Origin: Sedimenticola sp.
GTDB lineage: Bacteria; Pseudomonadota; Gammaproteobacteria; Chromatiales; Chromatiaceae
Assembly: GCA_026994195.1 (NCBI GenBank)
Contig: JALWRH010000041.1
Span: forward strand, 1-64,000
Reading direction: 5' to 3'
DNA length: 64,000 bases
In this document: positions 43,441 to 53,024 of the stretch, piece after piece
Layout of the letters: each line of letters opens with the position of its first letter
Numbering within the stretch: position 1 is the stretch's first letter
Made by a program: the position numbers and the translations under genes
The notes under the pieces: model-generated
What the model was told of the DNA's origin: nothing
Databases searched by the model: none
The model's input: only the letters and a program-made list of their open reading frames with translations

Positions 43441-45996
43441 ATGACTGATTTCGCCAAGGAAGTCCTTCCGGTCAATCTCGAAGACGAGATGCAGCACTCC
43501 TACCTCGATTACGCCATGAGCGTCATCGTGGGGCGGGCTTTGCCGGATGTCAGGGATGGTCTCAAGCCCGTGCATCGCCGGGTGCTGTACGCCATGAGCG
43601 TGCTGGGCAATGATTGGAATAAACCCTATAAGAAATCCGCCCGGGTCGTGGGTGATGTGATCGGTAAGTATCACCCCCATGGGGACACGGCGGTGTACGA
43701 CACCATCGTGCGCATGGCCCAGCCTTTCTCCCTGCGCTACATGCTTGTCGATGGCCAGGGCAATTTCGGTTCTGTGGACGGGGATTCGCCTGCCGCCATG
43801 CGTTATACCGAAGTGCGCATGTCCAAGATCGCCCACGAGTTGCTGGCGGACATCGACAAGGAAACCGTCGAGTTCATTCCCAACTATGATGAATCCGAAA
43901 GCGAACCGGCGGTTTTACCGGCCAAGATCCCCAACCTGCTGGTGAATGGCTCCTCCGGCATTGCCGTGGGCATGGCGACCAATATCCCGCCGCACAACCT
44001 TACCGAAGTGATCAACGCCTGCGTGGCCGTCATCGACAACCCGCAGATATCCATTGATGAATTGATGCAGTATGTGCCGGGGCCGGATTTTCCCACGGCG
44101 GGCATCATCAACGGCGCCAAGGGCATCCGCGAAGCCTATCGTACCGGGCGGGGCAAGATCTATGTGCGCGCCCGCACCCATTTCGAAGACATGGACAATG
44201 GCAAGCAGCGCCTGGTAGTCACGGAACTGCCTTACCAGGTGAACAAGGCCCGTCTCATGGAGAAGATCGCCGAGCTGGTCAAGGATAAAAAGGTGGAAGG
44301 CATCACCGAGATTCGCGACGAATCCGACAAGGACGGCATGCGCATGGTCATCGAGCTGCGCAAGGGTGAAGTGGGAGAAGTCGTGCTCAATAACCTGTTC
44401 CAGCACACCCAGATGCAGAGCGTGTTCGGCATCAACGTGGTGGCTCTGGTGGACAGTCAGCCGCGCACTTTGAATCTCAAGCAGCTGCTGGAGTATTTCG
44501 TGCGCCACCGCCGCGAAGTGGTCACCCGGCGTACAATTTTCGAGCTGCGCAAGGCCCGCGCCCGGGCGCATATTCTCGAAGGCCTGGCCGTGGCCCTGGC
44601 CAACATCGATGAAGTCATTGCCCTGATCAAGGCTGCGCCCAATCCCGCTACGGCAAAGAAAGAACTGTGCGCCCGTGTGTGGAAATCCGGCACCCTGGAA
44701 GACATGCTCTCCCGGGCCGGTGCGGATGCTTCCCGTCCCGACGACCTGCCCAAGGGTTACGGCCTCACGCCGGATGGTTATCGCCTCACGGAGATCCAGG
44801 CTCAGGCCATTCTGGATTTGCGCCTGCAGAAGCTCACCGGCCTGGAGCAGGACAAAATCATCAGCGAGTTCCAGGAGTTGCTGGATCGGATTGCGGATCT
44901 GCTGGACATTCTTTCCAGCTCTGACCGCCTCATGAATGTCATCAAGGAAGAACTGCTGGAGATCCGCGAGCAGTTTGGCGATGAGCGCCGCACCCAGATC
45001 ATTGCCGACCGTCTGGATCTCACCCTGGAGGATCTCATCACCGAGGAAGATGTGGTGGTGACCCTGTCGCACCAGGGTTATGCCAAGGCCCAGTCCCTTG
45101 ACACCTACCAGGCCCAGCGCCGGGGCGGGAGGGGTAAGACCGCCACCACTACCAAGGACGAGGATTTCGTGGACAAGCTGTTCGTGGCCAGCACCCATGA
45201 CACCATTCTGTGCTTCTCCAGCGCGGGCAAGGTGTACTGGCTGAAGGTTTACGAGCTGCCCCAGGCCGGACGCAACGCCCGGGGCAAGCCCATGGTCAAC
45301 CTGTTGCCCCTGGAAGAAGGTGAACGCATCAATGCGGTGCTGCCCATCCGTGAATACCAGGAAGACAGGTATGTGTTCATGGCCACGGAACAAGGCACAG
45401 TGAAGAAGACGCCCCTGACGGATTTTTCCCGTCCCCGGGCCAGCGGCATCATCGCCGTGGACTTGCGCGAAGGCGACCAGCTCATTGGCGTGGACATCAC
45501 CGACGGCCAGCGCGACATTATGCTGTTCAGCAGTGCCGGCAAAGCCGTGCGCTTCAGCGAGAGCGCCGTGCGCGCCATGGGCCGCACTGCCGCCGGGGTG
45601 CGCGGCATCCGCCTGGACGAAGGCCAACGGGTCATTTCCCTGGTGGTGGTGGACGAGGGCGATATCCTCAGCGTGTGCGAGAACGGTTACGGCAAGCGCA
45701 CTGCCATCGACCAGTTCCCCACCAAGGGGCGTGGCACCAAGGGGCTGATTTCCATCCGAACCTCCGAGCGCAATGGCCAGCAGATCGGCGCCATCCTGGT
45801 GGACGAAGATGACGAGATCATGCTGATTACCGATGGCGGCACCTTGGTGCGCACCCGGGTTTCCGATGTGTCGCGCATGGGCCGTGATGCCCAGGGGGTA
45901 AAGATGATCGCTTTGAGCAAGAAAGAAAAACTCATTGGCATCGCACGCATTGAGATGCTCGACGATGACGGCGAAGACGAGCCGGCGCAAGACTGA
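43441..45996 (+). CDS. gyrA: DNA gyrase subunit A
   Basis: 851 residues (E. coli has 875). Numbering matches E. coli at the start: quinolone region HGDTAVYD at 80-87, with Thr83 and Asp87. Thr83 is natural in some wild-type gammaproteobacteria, so it is not evidence of resistance. Catalytic Tyr in '[10 protein letters not shown]' (about 122). GyrA-box 'QRRGGRGK' near 560 begins the beta-pinwheel DNA-wrapping domain. Ends in an acidic tail ([11 protein letters not shown]). Introduces negative supercoils with GyrB. Confidence 0.98.
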   Translation: MTDFAKEVLPVNLEDEMQHSYLDYAMSVIVGRALPDVRDGLKPVHRRVLYAMSVLGNDWNKPYKKSARVVGDVIGKYHPHGDTAVYDTIVRMAQPFSLRYMLVDGQGNFGSVDGDSPAAMRYTEVRMSKIAHELLADIDKETVEFIPNYDESESEPAVLPAKIPNLLVNGSSGIAVGMATNIPPHNLTEVINACVAVIDNPQISIDELMQYVPGPDFPTAGIINGAKGIREAYRTGRGKIYVRARTHFEDMDNGKQRLVVTELPYQVNKARLMEKIAELVKDKKVEGITEIRDESDKDGMRMVIELRKGEVGEVVLNNLFQHTQMQSVFGINVVALVDSQPRTLNLKQLLEYFVRHRREVVTRRTIFELRKARARAHILEGLAVALANIDEVIALIKAAPNPATAKKELCARVWKSGTLEDMLSRAGADASRPDDLPKGYGLTPDGYRLTEIQAQAILDLRLQKLTGLEQDKIISEFQELLDRIADLLDILSSSDRLMNVIKEELLEIREQFGDERRTQIIADRLDLTLEDLITEEDVVVTLSHQGYAKAQSLDTYQAQRRGGRGKTATTTKDEDFVDKLFVASTHDTILCFSSAGKVYWLKVYELPQAGRNARGKPMVNLLPLEEGERINAVLPIREYQEDRYVFMATEQGTVKKTPLTDFSRPRASGIIAVDLREGDQLIGVDITDGQRDIMLFSSAGKAVRFSESAVRAMGRTAAGVRGIRLDEGQRVISLVVVDEGDILSVCENGYGKRTAIDQFPTKGRGTKGLISIRTSERNGQQIGAILVDEDDEIMLITDGGTLVRTRVSDVSRMGRDAQGVKMIALSKKEKLIGIARIEMLDDDGEDEPAQD

Positions 45997-46020
45997 ATTG
46001 TTTGTGAAAGAATGCTTGAA

Positions 46021-46112
46021 TTCCCTCTCCCGCTTGCGGGGGAGGGTTGGGGAGGGGGTGATAAGGATTGACTTCCCCTCACCCTAACCCTCTCCCCAAG
46101 AGGGAGAGGGGA
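46021..46112. repeat. Long imperfect inverted repeat after gyrA
   Basis: Arm 46023-46061 (CCCTCTCCCGCTTGCGGG..., GGGGAGGGTTGGGG) is nearly complementary to arm 46074-46112 (TCCCCTCACCCTAACCC..., GAGGGAGAGGG). This CCCTCTCCC/GGGAGAGGG type is a widespread proteobacterial intergenic repeat; as RNA it would be a very stable hairpin ending gyrA. Confidence 0.75.
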
Positions 46113-46203
46113 TTGCGTGCTATTTGTCAGCCACTCAGGGACGTGAAAAAGTAAGCAGAATATTTGCATTGGCCGGGTATCGGTCGATGTAAAACGGGTT
46201 TTT

Positions 46204-46294
46204 GTCGGGTTTTGTCCCGACCTGCATTGGGAAGACTTGTAGGTCGGACTGCAGTCCGACAAACACCCTTGGGGGGTTGGGCTGTAGCCCAACC
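46204..46294. repeat. Three consecutive REP-like palindromes before serC
   Basis: GTCGGG-6-CCCGAC (46204-46221), GTAGGTCGGACTGCAGTCCGAC (46239-46260) and GGTTGGGCTGTAGCCCAACC (46275-46294). Same GTAGG(T)CGG core as 14172-14197. Confidence 0.75.
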
Positions 46295-46323
46295 TACATT
46301 TGCAGCACTAGCAGGAACAAGAA

Positions 46324-47400
46324 ATGTCACGAATCTACAATTTCAGCGCTGGCCCCGCCACGCTACCCGAAGATGTATTAAAACAGGCCCAGGAAGAACT
46401 GCTGGACTGGCACGGCGCCGGTATGTCGGTGATGGAAATGAGCCATCGCGGCAAGGAGTTCATGAGTATCGCGGCCCAGGCGGAAGCCGACCTGCGCGAA
46501 GTGATGGCGATTCCCGACAACTACAAGGTGCTGTTTCTCCAGGGCGGGGCGTCCACCCAGTTTGCCATGGTGCCCATGAATCTCATGGGGCGTACGGGAA
46601 AAGCGGATTACATCAATACCGGCACCTGGTCCAAGAAAGCCATTGCCGAGGCCAAGCGCTACGGGGAAGTGAATGTCATCGCCGACACAGCGACAGATTT
46701 CAGAGCGCCTGCGCAAGCGGATCTGAGTTTTTCCAGTGACGCGGCGTATGTGCATTACACGCCCAACGAAACCATCCAGGGCGTGGAGTTCCCCTATGTG
46801 CCGGATACCGGTGATATTCCTCTGGTGGCGGATATGTCCTCGACTATTCTGTCCCGTCCCATTGATGTATCAAAGTTCGGCATCATCTATGCTGGTGCGC
46901 AGAAAAACATCGGTCCCGCGGGCCTGACCCTGGTCATCATCCGTGAAGATCTCATCGGAGACGCCCCCGAGAGTTGTCCGGCCATGATGAACTATCAGAT
47001 TCATGCCGATGCCGGTTCCATGTACAACACGCCTCCTACCTATGCCTGGTATCTGTCCGGGCTGGTGTTCAAGTGGCTCAAGGACAATGGTGGTCTGGAG
47101 GCCATGGCCGTAATCAACGAACGCAAGGCGGAAGAGCTGTATGCCACTGTCGATGCTTCGGATTTTTATGCTAACCCCGTGGATCCTGAATGTCGTTCCT
47201 GGATGAACGTGCCTTTCACCCTGGCTGATCCTGAGCTGGACGGCAAGTTCCTGGAGGAAGCCGCTGCCAAGGGCATGAAGAGCCTCAAGGGACACCGCTC
47301 TGTAGGCGGCATGCGCGCCAGCATCTATAACGCCATGCCAGAGGAAGGCGTGCAGGCCCTTATCGAATTCATGAAGGAGTTCGAAAAGAACAATGCCTGA
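46324..47400 (+). CDS. serC: Phosphoserine aminotransferase
   Basis: 358 residues. PLP enzyme of the SerC class: starts '[16 protein letters not shown]', PLP-lysine in '[15 protein letters not shown]', and '[15 protein letters not shown]' near the end. Converts 3-phosphohydroxypyruvate to phosphoserine. Followed by serA after 81 bp containing palindromes, fitting a serine-synthesis unit. Confidence 0.97.
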   Translation: MSRIYNFSAGPATLPEDVLKQAQEELLDWHGAGMSVMEMSHRGKEFMSIAAQAEADLREVMAIPDNYKVLFLQGGASTQFAMVPMNLMGRTGKADYINTGTWSKKAIAEAKRYGEVNVIADTATDFRAPAQADLSFSSDAAYVHYTPNETIQGVEFPYVPDTGDIPLVADMSSTILSRPIDVSKFGIIYAGAQKNIGPAGLTLVIIREDLIGDAPESCPAMMNYQIHADAGSMYNTPPTYAWYLSGLVFKWLKDNGGLEAMAVINERKAEELYATVDASDFYANPVDPECRSWMNVPFTLADPELDGKFLEEAAAKGMKSLKGHRSVGGMRASIYNAMPEEGVQALIEFMKEFEKNNA

Positions 47401-47406
47401 ACCTGT

Positions 47407-47455
47407 GCCGGGTGCAAGCCCGGCCTGTCTGATACCCTAAGCAGGGCTTGAGCCC
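47407..47455. repeat. Two GC-rich palindromes between serC and serA
   Basis: GCCGGG-6-CCCGGC (47407-47424) and GGGCTTGAGCCC (47444-47455). Together with the 'ACCTGTGCCGG' lead also seen before 48671, they look like the same intergenic repeat group. Confidence 0.6.
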
Positions 47456-47481
47456 CGTGATCCGATTGCAGTGAGCCGAAC

Positions 47482-48657
47482 ATGTACAAGATTCTGACCC
47501 TGAACAATATCTCAACCGCTGGCCTGGACCGGCTGCCCCGCGAGCGCTATGAAGTCGCCTCGGAAATTTCCCGCCCGGATGCCATTTTGCTGCGTTCCTA
47601 CAAGATGCACGACATGGACATCCCGGAAACGGTGCAGGCCATTGGCCGGGCCGGTGCCGGCGTGAACAACATCCCCGTGGACAGGATGACGGAAAAAGGC
47701 ATTCCTGTATTCAACGCCCCGGGGGCCAATTCCAATGCCGTAAAGGAACTGGTGATTGCCGGTATGCTCATGGCGGCGCGCAATATCGGCCCGGCCTGGA
47801 AGTTCGCCACCTCTTTGGAAGGCGAAGATGCCGATATCACCAAGGCGGTGGAATCGGGCAAGAAGAATTTTGTTGGTTTCGAGTTGCCTGGCCGCACCCT
47901 GGGCGTAGTCGGCCTGGGCGCTATCGGTGTCAAGATCTGCAACGCAGCTCATGATCTGGGCATGAATGTGGTAGGGTATGACCCGTCCATCACCGTAAAA
48001 TCCGCCTGGAAGCTCAAGGCCGATGTGGAGCAGGCTTTGTCCATCGATGATCTTCTGTCCCGGTCAGACTTCGTGACTTTCCATGTGCCCCTTAACGAGC
48101 ACACGGCGAACATGATCAACGAAGAGCGTATCAAGCTCATGCCGGACAATGCCATCGTGCTCAATTTTGCGCGTAACGGAATCGTTGATGATGAAGCGGT
48201 GGTGAAGGCTCTGGATGATGGCAAGCTCTATGCCTATGTCTGCGATTTCCCCAGCAATCTGCTCAAGGATCATCCGCGCTGCCTGACTCTGCCGCACCTG
48301 GGGGCCTCTACCCGCGAGGCGGAAGAGAACTGCGCCATCATGGTAGCGGATGAAATACGCGCCTGGCTGGAGGATGGCAACATAACCAACTCGGTGAACT
48401 TCCCTGAGATCAACATGCCTCATGGAGACAATCCACGCCTGGTGGTGGTGAACAGCAACGTACCCAATATGCTGGGGCAGATATCCACAGACCTGGCCGC
48501 AGCCGGTCTGAATATCGTGGACATGCTGAACAAATCCCGGGGCGATATTGCCGTGACCCTCATAGATCTGGAAGCCCAGCCAGAACAGGCTGTGATGGAC
48601 AAGATTGCTGCCGTGGATGGGGTGCTGTCCGTGCGCTGCCTCAGCTGCAAGAAGTAA
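47482..48657 (+). CDS. serA: D-3-phosphoglycerate dehydrogenase (short form with ACT domain)
   Basis: 391 residues. D-2-hydroxyacid dehydrogenase fold with NAD motif 'LGVVGLGAIGVKI' (about residue 140), catalytic Arg/Glu/His in 'LNFARNGIVDDEA', 'LPHLGASTREAEENC', and a C-terminal ACT domain ('NSNVPNMLGQISTDLAAAG'). First step of serine synthesis from 3-phosphoglycerate; the ACT part suggests serine feedback. Lies between serC and pheA. Confidence 0.94.
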   Translation: MYKILTLNNISTAGLDRLPRERYEVASEISRPDAILLRSYKMHDMDIPETVQAIGRAGAGVNNIPVDRMTEKGIPVFNAPGANSNAVKELVIAGMLMAARNIGPAWKFATSLEGEDADITKAVESGKKNFVGFELPGRTLGVVGLGAIGVKICNAAHDLGMNVVGYDPSITVKSAWKLKADVEQALSIDDLLSRSDFVTFHVPLNEHTANMINEERIKLMPDNAIVLNFARNGIVDDEAVVKALDDGKLYAYVCDFPSNLLKDHPRCLTLPHLGASTREAEENCAIMVADEIRAWLEDGNITNSVNFPEINMPHGDNPRLVVVNSNVPNMLGQISTDLAAAGLNIVDMLNKSRGDIAVTLIDLEAQPEQAVMDKIAAVDGVLSVRCLSCKK

Positions 48658-48670
48658 ACCAGGGACCTGT

Positions 48671-48685
48671 GCCGGCCAGGCCGGC
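48671..48685. repeat. GC-rich palindrome between serA and pheA
   Basis: GCCGGCCAGGCCGGC has 7-bp arms around a central A. No U-tract follows, so not a canonical terminator; preceded by ACCTGT as at 47402. Confidence 0.5.
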
Positions 48686-48702
48686 ATCGTCCAAACCAAA
48701 CC

Positions 48703-49791
48703 ATGACGACAGAAGCAGAACAACTCAACGCCATTCGGGAACGCATCGACAGCATCGATGAGCAGATCCAGGATCTGGTCAATGCCCGTGCCGCAGCAGC
48801 GGCTGAAGTTGCGCATATCAAGCAAAAAAGTGGCGACGAGGTGGTCTATTACCGGCCGGAACGCGAGGCCCAGGTGTTGCGCATGGTCAAGGAGCGTAAC
48901 AAGGGGCCGCTGGATGCCGAGGAGATGGCGCGCCTGTTCCGCGAGATCATGTCGGCTTGTCTGGCCCTGGAATATCCCCTGAATATTGCCTTCCTGGGGC
49001 CGGAAGGCACCTTCACCCAAGCAGCGGCCCTGAAACATTTCGGGCATTCCGTCACCACCACGCCCCTGGGCTCCATTTCCGATGTATTCCAGGAAGTGGA
49101 AGCCGGCAGTTGCCAGTATGGGGTGGTGCCGGTGGAGAACTCCACGGAGGGCGTGATCAGCCACACCCTGGACATGTTCTTCAGCTCACCCCTGCAGATT
49201 TGTGGTGAAGTGACCCTGCGCATTCACCACAACCTGTTGTCCAATGCAAAGTCACTGAAGGACATCAGGAAGCTGTACTCCCATCAACAGTCCCTGGCCC
49301 AGTGTCGGGGCTGGCTGGATCGTCATCTGCCCAATGTCGAGCGTATCGCTGTAGGCAGCAATGCCGAGGCCGCGACTATCGCCCGGGAAGATCCCCAGGC
49401 AGGGGCTATCGCCAGCGAAACGGCTGGAGAGATCTACAAGCTGGGAGTGCTGGCGCACAATATCGAAGATGAGCCGGGCAATACCACCCGTTTCCTCATT
49501 ATCGGCCAGCAGGAAGTGCCGCCATCAGGCGAGGACAAGACCAGCCTGCTGATTTCCACCCGGAATGAAGCGGGTGGCCTGCATCGCCTTCTGGAACCCC
49601 TGGCGCAGCATGGCGTGAGCATGACCCGCATCGAATCCCGCCCCTCCAGACGGGGCATGTGGGATTATGTGTTTTTCATCGATGTGGATGGACACAAGGA
49701 TCAGCCTCATGTGGCCCAGGCCCTTGCCGCTCTCGAAGCCCGGGCCGGGATATACAAAGTGCTGGGTTCCTATCCCAAGGCGGTGCTGTAA
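48703..49791 (+). CDS. pheA: Bifunctional chorismate mutase / prephenate dehydratase
   Basis: 362 residues. The AroQ mutase helices (INAIRERIDSIDEQI ... AAEVAHIKQ) occupy about 1-90. The dehydratase domain follows, with 'FLGPEGTFTQAAALKHF' and the catalytic-loop 'VVPVENSTEGVIS' (about 145). A C-terminal ACT domain ends the protein ('GGLHRLLEPLAQHGVSMTRIESRP'), with the ESRP Phe-binding motif. Makes phenylpyruvate for phenylalanine. Separated from hisC-tyrA-aroA by a chemotaxis operon on the other strand. Confidence 0.96.
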   Translation: MTTEAEQLNAIRERIDSIDEQIQDLVNARAAAAAEVAHIKQKSGDEVVYYRPEREAQVLRMVKERNKGPLDAEEMARLFREIMSACLALEYPLNIAFLGPEGTFTQAAALKHFGHSVTTTPLGSISDVFQEVEAGSCQYGVVPVENSTEGVISHTLDMFFSSPLQICGEVTLRIHHNLLSNAKSLKDIRKLYSHQQSLAQCRGWLDRHLPNVERIAVGSNAEAATIAREDPQAGAIASETAGEIYKLGVLAHNIEDEPGNTTRFLIIGQQEVPPSGEDKTSLLISTRNEAGGLHRLLEPLAQHGVSMTRIESRPSRRGMWDYVFFIDVDGHKDQPHVAQALAALEARAGIYKVLGSYPKAVL

Positions 49792-49829
49792 CCCGGGCGC
49801 CGTTGCCGTCCCTGGCGTGGATGCCTGTT

Positions 49830-50318
49830 TCAGGCGACCAGGGAATGGAAGGACAGCCCACCATCACCATAGTCGGAAAACGATACACTGAAGTCCGCGG
49901 TAGCCACGGGTTCCTGCACCAGTTCCTGCACTTCTTCCGGCAGCTCTTCGGGTGATTGGTACAGGGTGAGCAGCCGCAGATGGGGGCTGTCGCTGTTCAT
50001 CAGCAGGCGCGAGCAGATGTTCATGATCTCGTGAACATTACCAATCATGATTTCGGAAAAATCACCATTCTGAGCACACTCCTTAGCCGTTCCCAGAGGA
50101 ACCTTGGTGAGGGAGGCGCCGGCAAACGCGGTGAAAGCATGGTCCATTGCACAGGTGGCAACGGGGGCATCCTCGTCATCCACGTAGAGTGCAACCAGTG
50201 ATTTATTCCCGGGGCTGGCGTGTACAGGATTGCCGGGTGCGGCCTTCAGGCCACTCCCGTACATCATGGCCAGCATCTGCTGCAGCTCGATGGGTTTGGG
50301 TAGTGGGATACTGGACAC
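49830..50318 (-). CDS. Unknown protein at the end of the chemotaxis operon, possibly CheC/CheX-like
   Basis: 162 residues, soluble. The middle segment 'SEIMIGNVHEIMNICSRLLM' weakly resembles the E-x2-N helix of CheC/CheX/FliY phosphatases, but the second helix signature is unclear. Length and position (10 bp after cheY) support a chemotaxis role. It could be a CheY phosphatase replacing CheZ, which is absent here; this is inference. Last gene of the operon, convergent with pheA. Confidence 0.72.
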   Translation of the reverse strand: MSSIPLPKPIELQQMLAMMYGSGLKAAPGNPVHASPGNKSLVALYVDDEDAPVATCAMDHAFTAFAGASLTKVPLGTAKECAQNGDFSEIMIGNVHEIMNICSRLLMNSDSPHLRLLTLYQSPEELPEEVQELVQEPVATADFSVSFSDYGDGGLSFHSLVA

Positions 50319-50328
50319 GGTTCTTCTC

Positions 50329-50691
50329 CTAGTTGATATATGGGTTCAGCTTTTCCTGGAAGGATTCCGGGGTGAAGGGCTTGGCGATGAGGAAATGCGC
50401 GCCCAATTCTGCTGCCCGTTCGCGCATCTCTTCCGATGCCTCGGTGGTGACAAAGCCGAATTTCAGTTTGATGCCTTCGTCCTTCAGGGTTTCCAGAAGC
50501 TCCGGGCCGGTCATGTTGGGCATGTTCCAGTCGCACAGCACCAGGTCCGGGGTTTCCTGCTGGATGGCTTCCAGCGCCTTTGCGCCGTCGGCTGCCTGGG
50601 TGATGTCGTGGCCGCCATAGCCGGCTTCTCTGAGGGTTTTCATGACGATGAGGCGCATTGCCAGGCTGTCGTCTACTACCATGATGTTCAT
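50329..50691 (-). CDS. cheY: CheY-like single-domain response regulator
   Basis: 120 residues, one receiver domain. Acidic pair Asp7/Asp8 (MVVDDS), phospho-acceptor Asp54 in 'LVLCDWNMPNM', Thr/Ser in 'FVTTEAS' and the Lys of 'IAKPFTPESF'. Role: diffusible chemotaxis output. Overlaps cheB by 4 bp. Confidence 0.93.
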   Translation of the reverse strand: MNIMVVDDSLAMRLIVMKTLREAGYGGHDITQAADGAKALEAIQQETPDLVLCDWNMPNMTGPELLETLKDEGIKLKFGFVTTEASEEMRERAAELGAHFLIAKPFTPESFQEKLNPYIN

Positions 50692-51854
50692 CGTGTTCTC
50701 CGTTGTTGTTGATCAAGAAAATCTGCTGTGGGAGCAGCGTGAAGCTGCTGCACGCGAGGCTGGGATGACCCGGTGCGCCTGCTGGCATCCTGCATGTACA
50801 CCAGCGCGGGGGGGATCTTTTCCAGGGCCAGGATCTGTTCCGCTGCGCCACGTTTGACGGCAGCACCGGGCATGCCCCAAACCACGCTGCTGTCTTCGTC
50901 CTGGGCAATGGTTCTGGCGCCGGCTTCCCGCATTTCCAGCAGGGAACGGGCGCCATCGTCTCCCATGCCAGTGAGGATTACGCCCGTGGCGTTTCTGCCG
51001 GCGGCCTGGGCCACGGAACGAAACAGCACGTCCACTGATGGCTTGTGCCGGTTGACGCGGGGGCCATCGCTCAATTTGCAGTAGTAGCCGCTGTTGTCCC
51101 TGGCCACAAGCAGGTGGTGTGCGCCCGGTGCGATATACACATTACCCGGTTCTATTCTCTGGCCATCTGCGGCTTCGTGGACCTGCAGCCGGGACATTCG
51201 GTTCATGCGTTGCGCAAAGGCCGTGCTGAAACCGGGGGGAATGTGCTGGGTGATGACCATGGAAGGCATATCCTCCGGCAGTTCCACGAGTACGTCCCGA
51301 ATGGCTTCCGTGCCTCCGGTGGATGCGCCGATGGCAATCAAAGGCGACAGGCCCGCTGCTGCTGGCCGTGTACGCCCGGCGGGTATGATGGCGTCCACGC
51401 TCTGCTTTTCTTCCACGGACAGGGGTGATGCCGGGTGTTTCCCGGCGGCGCGGATGTTGGCCCGGGCCGCCACCTTGACCTTGCGGATGATATCCTGGCC
51501 GACCTCTTCCAGGGAGGCGGCGAAGTCGCCCTGGGGCTTGTTCACGAAGTCGATGGCGCCAAGTTCCAGGGCCTCCAGGGTGACTTCAGCGCCCTTCGTC
51601 GTCAGGGAGGAAACCATGACCACCGGAAGAGGGTGAAGGCGCATGAGGTTTTTCAGGAAGGTGATGCCGTTCATCTTCGGCATTTCCACGTCCAGCGTAA
51701 GAACGTCGGGATGCAGTTTCTTGATCTTCTCCCGGGCGATATAGGCATCCGCAGCGGAACCGATCACCTCGATCTGGGGGTCCTGCTCCAGGATGCGCTT
51801 GAGCATGTTCCGCACCAGGGCGGAATCATCGATGATCAGAACGCGTATGCTCAT
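50688..51854 (-). CDS. cheB: Chemotaxis methylesterase/deamidase CheB
   Basis: 388 residues. N-terminal receiver (LIIDDSALVRNML; Asp in 'LTLDVEMPKMNG'). The linker is followed by the esterase domain with catalytic Ser in 'IGASTGGTEAI', His in 'ITQHIPPGFS', Asp in 'GMGDDGA'. Removes receptor methyl groups to reset adaptation. About 40 extra C-terminal residues (RRTGSSQPRVQQL) lack known motifs. No cheD between cheR and cheB. Confidence 0.95.
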   Translation of the reverse strand: MSIRVLIIDDSALVRNMLKRILEQDPQIEVIGSAADAYIAREKIKKLHPDVLTLDVEMPKMNGITFLKNLMRLHPLPVVMVSSLTTKGAEVTLEALELGAIDFVNKPQGDFAASLEEVGQDIIRKVKVAARANIRAAGKHPASPLSVEEKQSVDAIIPAGRTRPAAAGLSPLIAIGASTGGTEAIRDVLVELPEDMPSMVITQHIPPGFSTAFAQRMNRMSRLQVHEAADGQRIEPGNVYIAPGAHHLLVARDNSGYYCKLSDGPRVNRHKPSVDVLFRSVAQAAGRNATGVILTGMGDDGARSLLEMREAGARTIAQDEDSSVVWGMPGAAVKRGAAEQILALEKIPPALVYMQDASRRTGSSQPRVQQLHAAPTADFLDQQQRRTR

Positions 51855-51877
51855 GACTGTTGGTCTCCTGAAGTGGC

Positions 51878-52732
51878 TCAGTGCTTCTTCTGGTAGATGG
51901 ATTGCCCGATCAGGGAAAACCTGTCAGTAAGGTCCATGGGGCTTTCGGAGTGGCCAATGAACAGGTGTCCTCCGTTCACGAGAATCCCGGCAAACCGTTC
52001 GAACAGCTTTTTCTGGGTTGGCTTGTCGAAATAGATGAGAACATTGCGGCAGAAGATCAGGTCGAAGGGACCCCGCATGGGCCAGGTCTGCATCAGATTG
52101 AGTTTACGGAAGGTGACCAGCTCCCGTACTGACGGCTGGATTCGTGCCTTGCCTGCGTTGGCGCCAGCGCCCTTCTGGAACCATTGCTGCAAGCGTTTTC
52201 CCAGCACCTGCCGGATGTTCTTCTGTTCATAGATGCCCGCGCTGGCTCTGGCGAGTACATCGGAATCCAGATCTGTAGCCAGAATGCGTACGTCCCAGTT
52301 ATGGATGTCCGGAATATTCTCCAGCAGGATCATGGCCGCTGTGTACGCTTCTTCCCCGGTGGAACAGCCCGCGGACCATATTCTGATGCGCCTGCTGTCC
52401 CGGTTCTTCTTCAGCAGCTCCGGCAACAGTTCATTGCCCAGGTAGTCAAAATGATGGGCTTCACGGAAGAAGGCGGTGAGATTGGTGGTGACGGCATTGG
52501 TAAAAGCTTCCAGCTCGTCTCCCTGGCCGTCTTCGATGAGCCGGCAGTAGGCGGCGAAGCTGTGCAGCCCCAGGGCACGCAGTCTTCTGGACAGGCGGCC
52601 GTAGATGAGATCCCGCCGGTTGTCCGCCATGCGGATGCCTGTGTGCTGATACACCAGCTCTCTGAGGCGGTCAAAGTCCCGGTCGGTGAATTCAAATCCC
52701 TGTTGGGCCTGTGCTTGCGCAGTGTTTCTCAT
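51878..52732 (-). CDS. cheR: Chemotaxis receptor methyltransferase CheR
   Basis: 284 residues. N-terminal helical domain ('DFDRLRELVYQHTGIRM'), then the SAM domain with 'IRIWSAGCSTGEEAYTAAM' and 'FDLIFCRNVLIYFDK', both signature motifs. Methylates glutamates on receptors. Overlaps the STAS gene by 4 bp; cheB follows after 23 bp. Confidence 0.95.
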   Translation of the reverse strand: MRNTAQAQAQQGFEFTDRDFDRLRELVYQHTGIRMADNRRDLIYGRLSRRLRALGLHSFAAYCRLIEDGQGDELEAFTNAVTTNLTAFFREAHHFDYLGNELLPELLKKNRDSRRIRIWSAGCSTGEEAYTAAMILLENIPDIHNWDVRILATDLDSDVLARASAGIYEQKNIRQVLGKRLQQWFQKGAGANAGKARIQPSVRELVTFRKLNLMQTWPMRGPFDLIFCRNVLIYFDKPTQKKLFERFAGILVNGGHLFIGHSESPMDLTDRFSLIGQSIYQKKH

Positions 52733-53022
52733 GATTGTGTCTCATCCATTGACAGTTCTTTCCTGATCCCCGCCAGTACAGCGGCATCTTTGAGGGCGGT
52801 GCTGACCGCCTGCCACCGGCAATGAATGCCTTTGTGGCTGGCGGTTTGCAGTGTTGCGAGAAGAAGCTGCAGGGATGCGCCGTCCACGCTTTTCACCTCC
52901 GCGCCATCCAGGAGCAAGCCTTGGTCCGCCAGAAGGGCTTTGCGAAGTGCCACGGCCAGATCTGGAAGCACTTCCAGACTCAGGTGTGGTGGCAGGGAAA
53001 TACTGGACTCGACGTCGTTCAT
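52729..53022 (-). CDS. STAS-domain protein in the chemotaxis operon
   Basis: 97 residues, SpoIIAA-like STAS domain: beta-rich start, then the phospho-acceptor helix region 'VKSVDGASLQLLLATLQTA', with Ser in the VDGAS position. Such proteins occur in chemosensory operons of other gammaproteobacteria, where they may bind a switch or kinase; target unknown here. Between the receptor (2-bp gap) and cheR (4-bp overlap). Confidence 0.85.
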   Translation of the reverse strand: MNDVESSISLPPHLSLEVLPDLAVALRKALLADQGLLLDGAEVKSVDGASLQLLLATLQTASHKGIHCRWQAVSTALKDAAVLAGIRKELSMDETQS

Positions 53023-53024
53023 GG

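Larger units (their letters stand above)
45997..46323. other. Repeat-filled spacer gyrA-serC
   Basis: 327 bp without a gene. The left half is a long imperfect inverted repeat of CCCTCTCCC/GGGAGAGGG type; the right half holds three short palindromes in a row (46204-46294), ending about 30 bp before serC. Confidence 0.75.

Noticed and set aside
43681-43710. Thr83 in GyrA as a quinolone-resistance change
   Set aside because: Thr at this position is natural in some wild-type gammaproteobacteria, so it is not evidence of resistance.
43915-45990. 691-codon minus-strand frame across gyrA
   Set aside because: Shadow of gyrA; His/Ala-rich composition without motifs.
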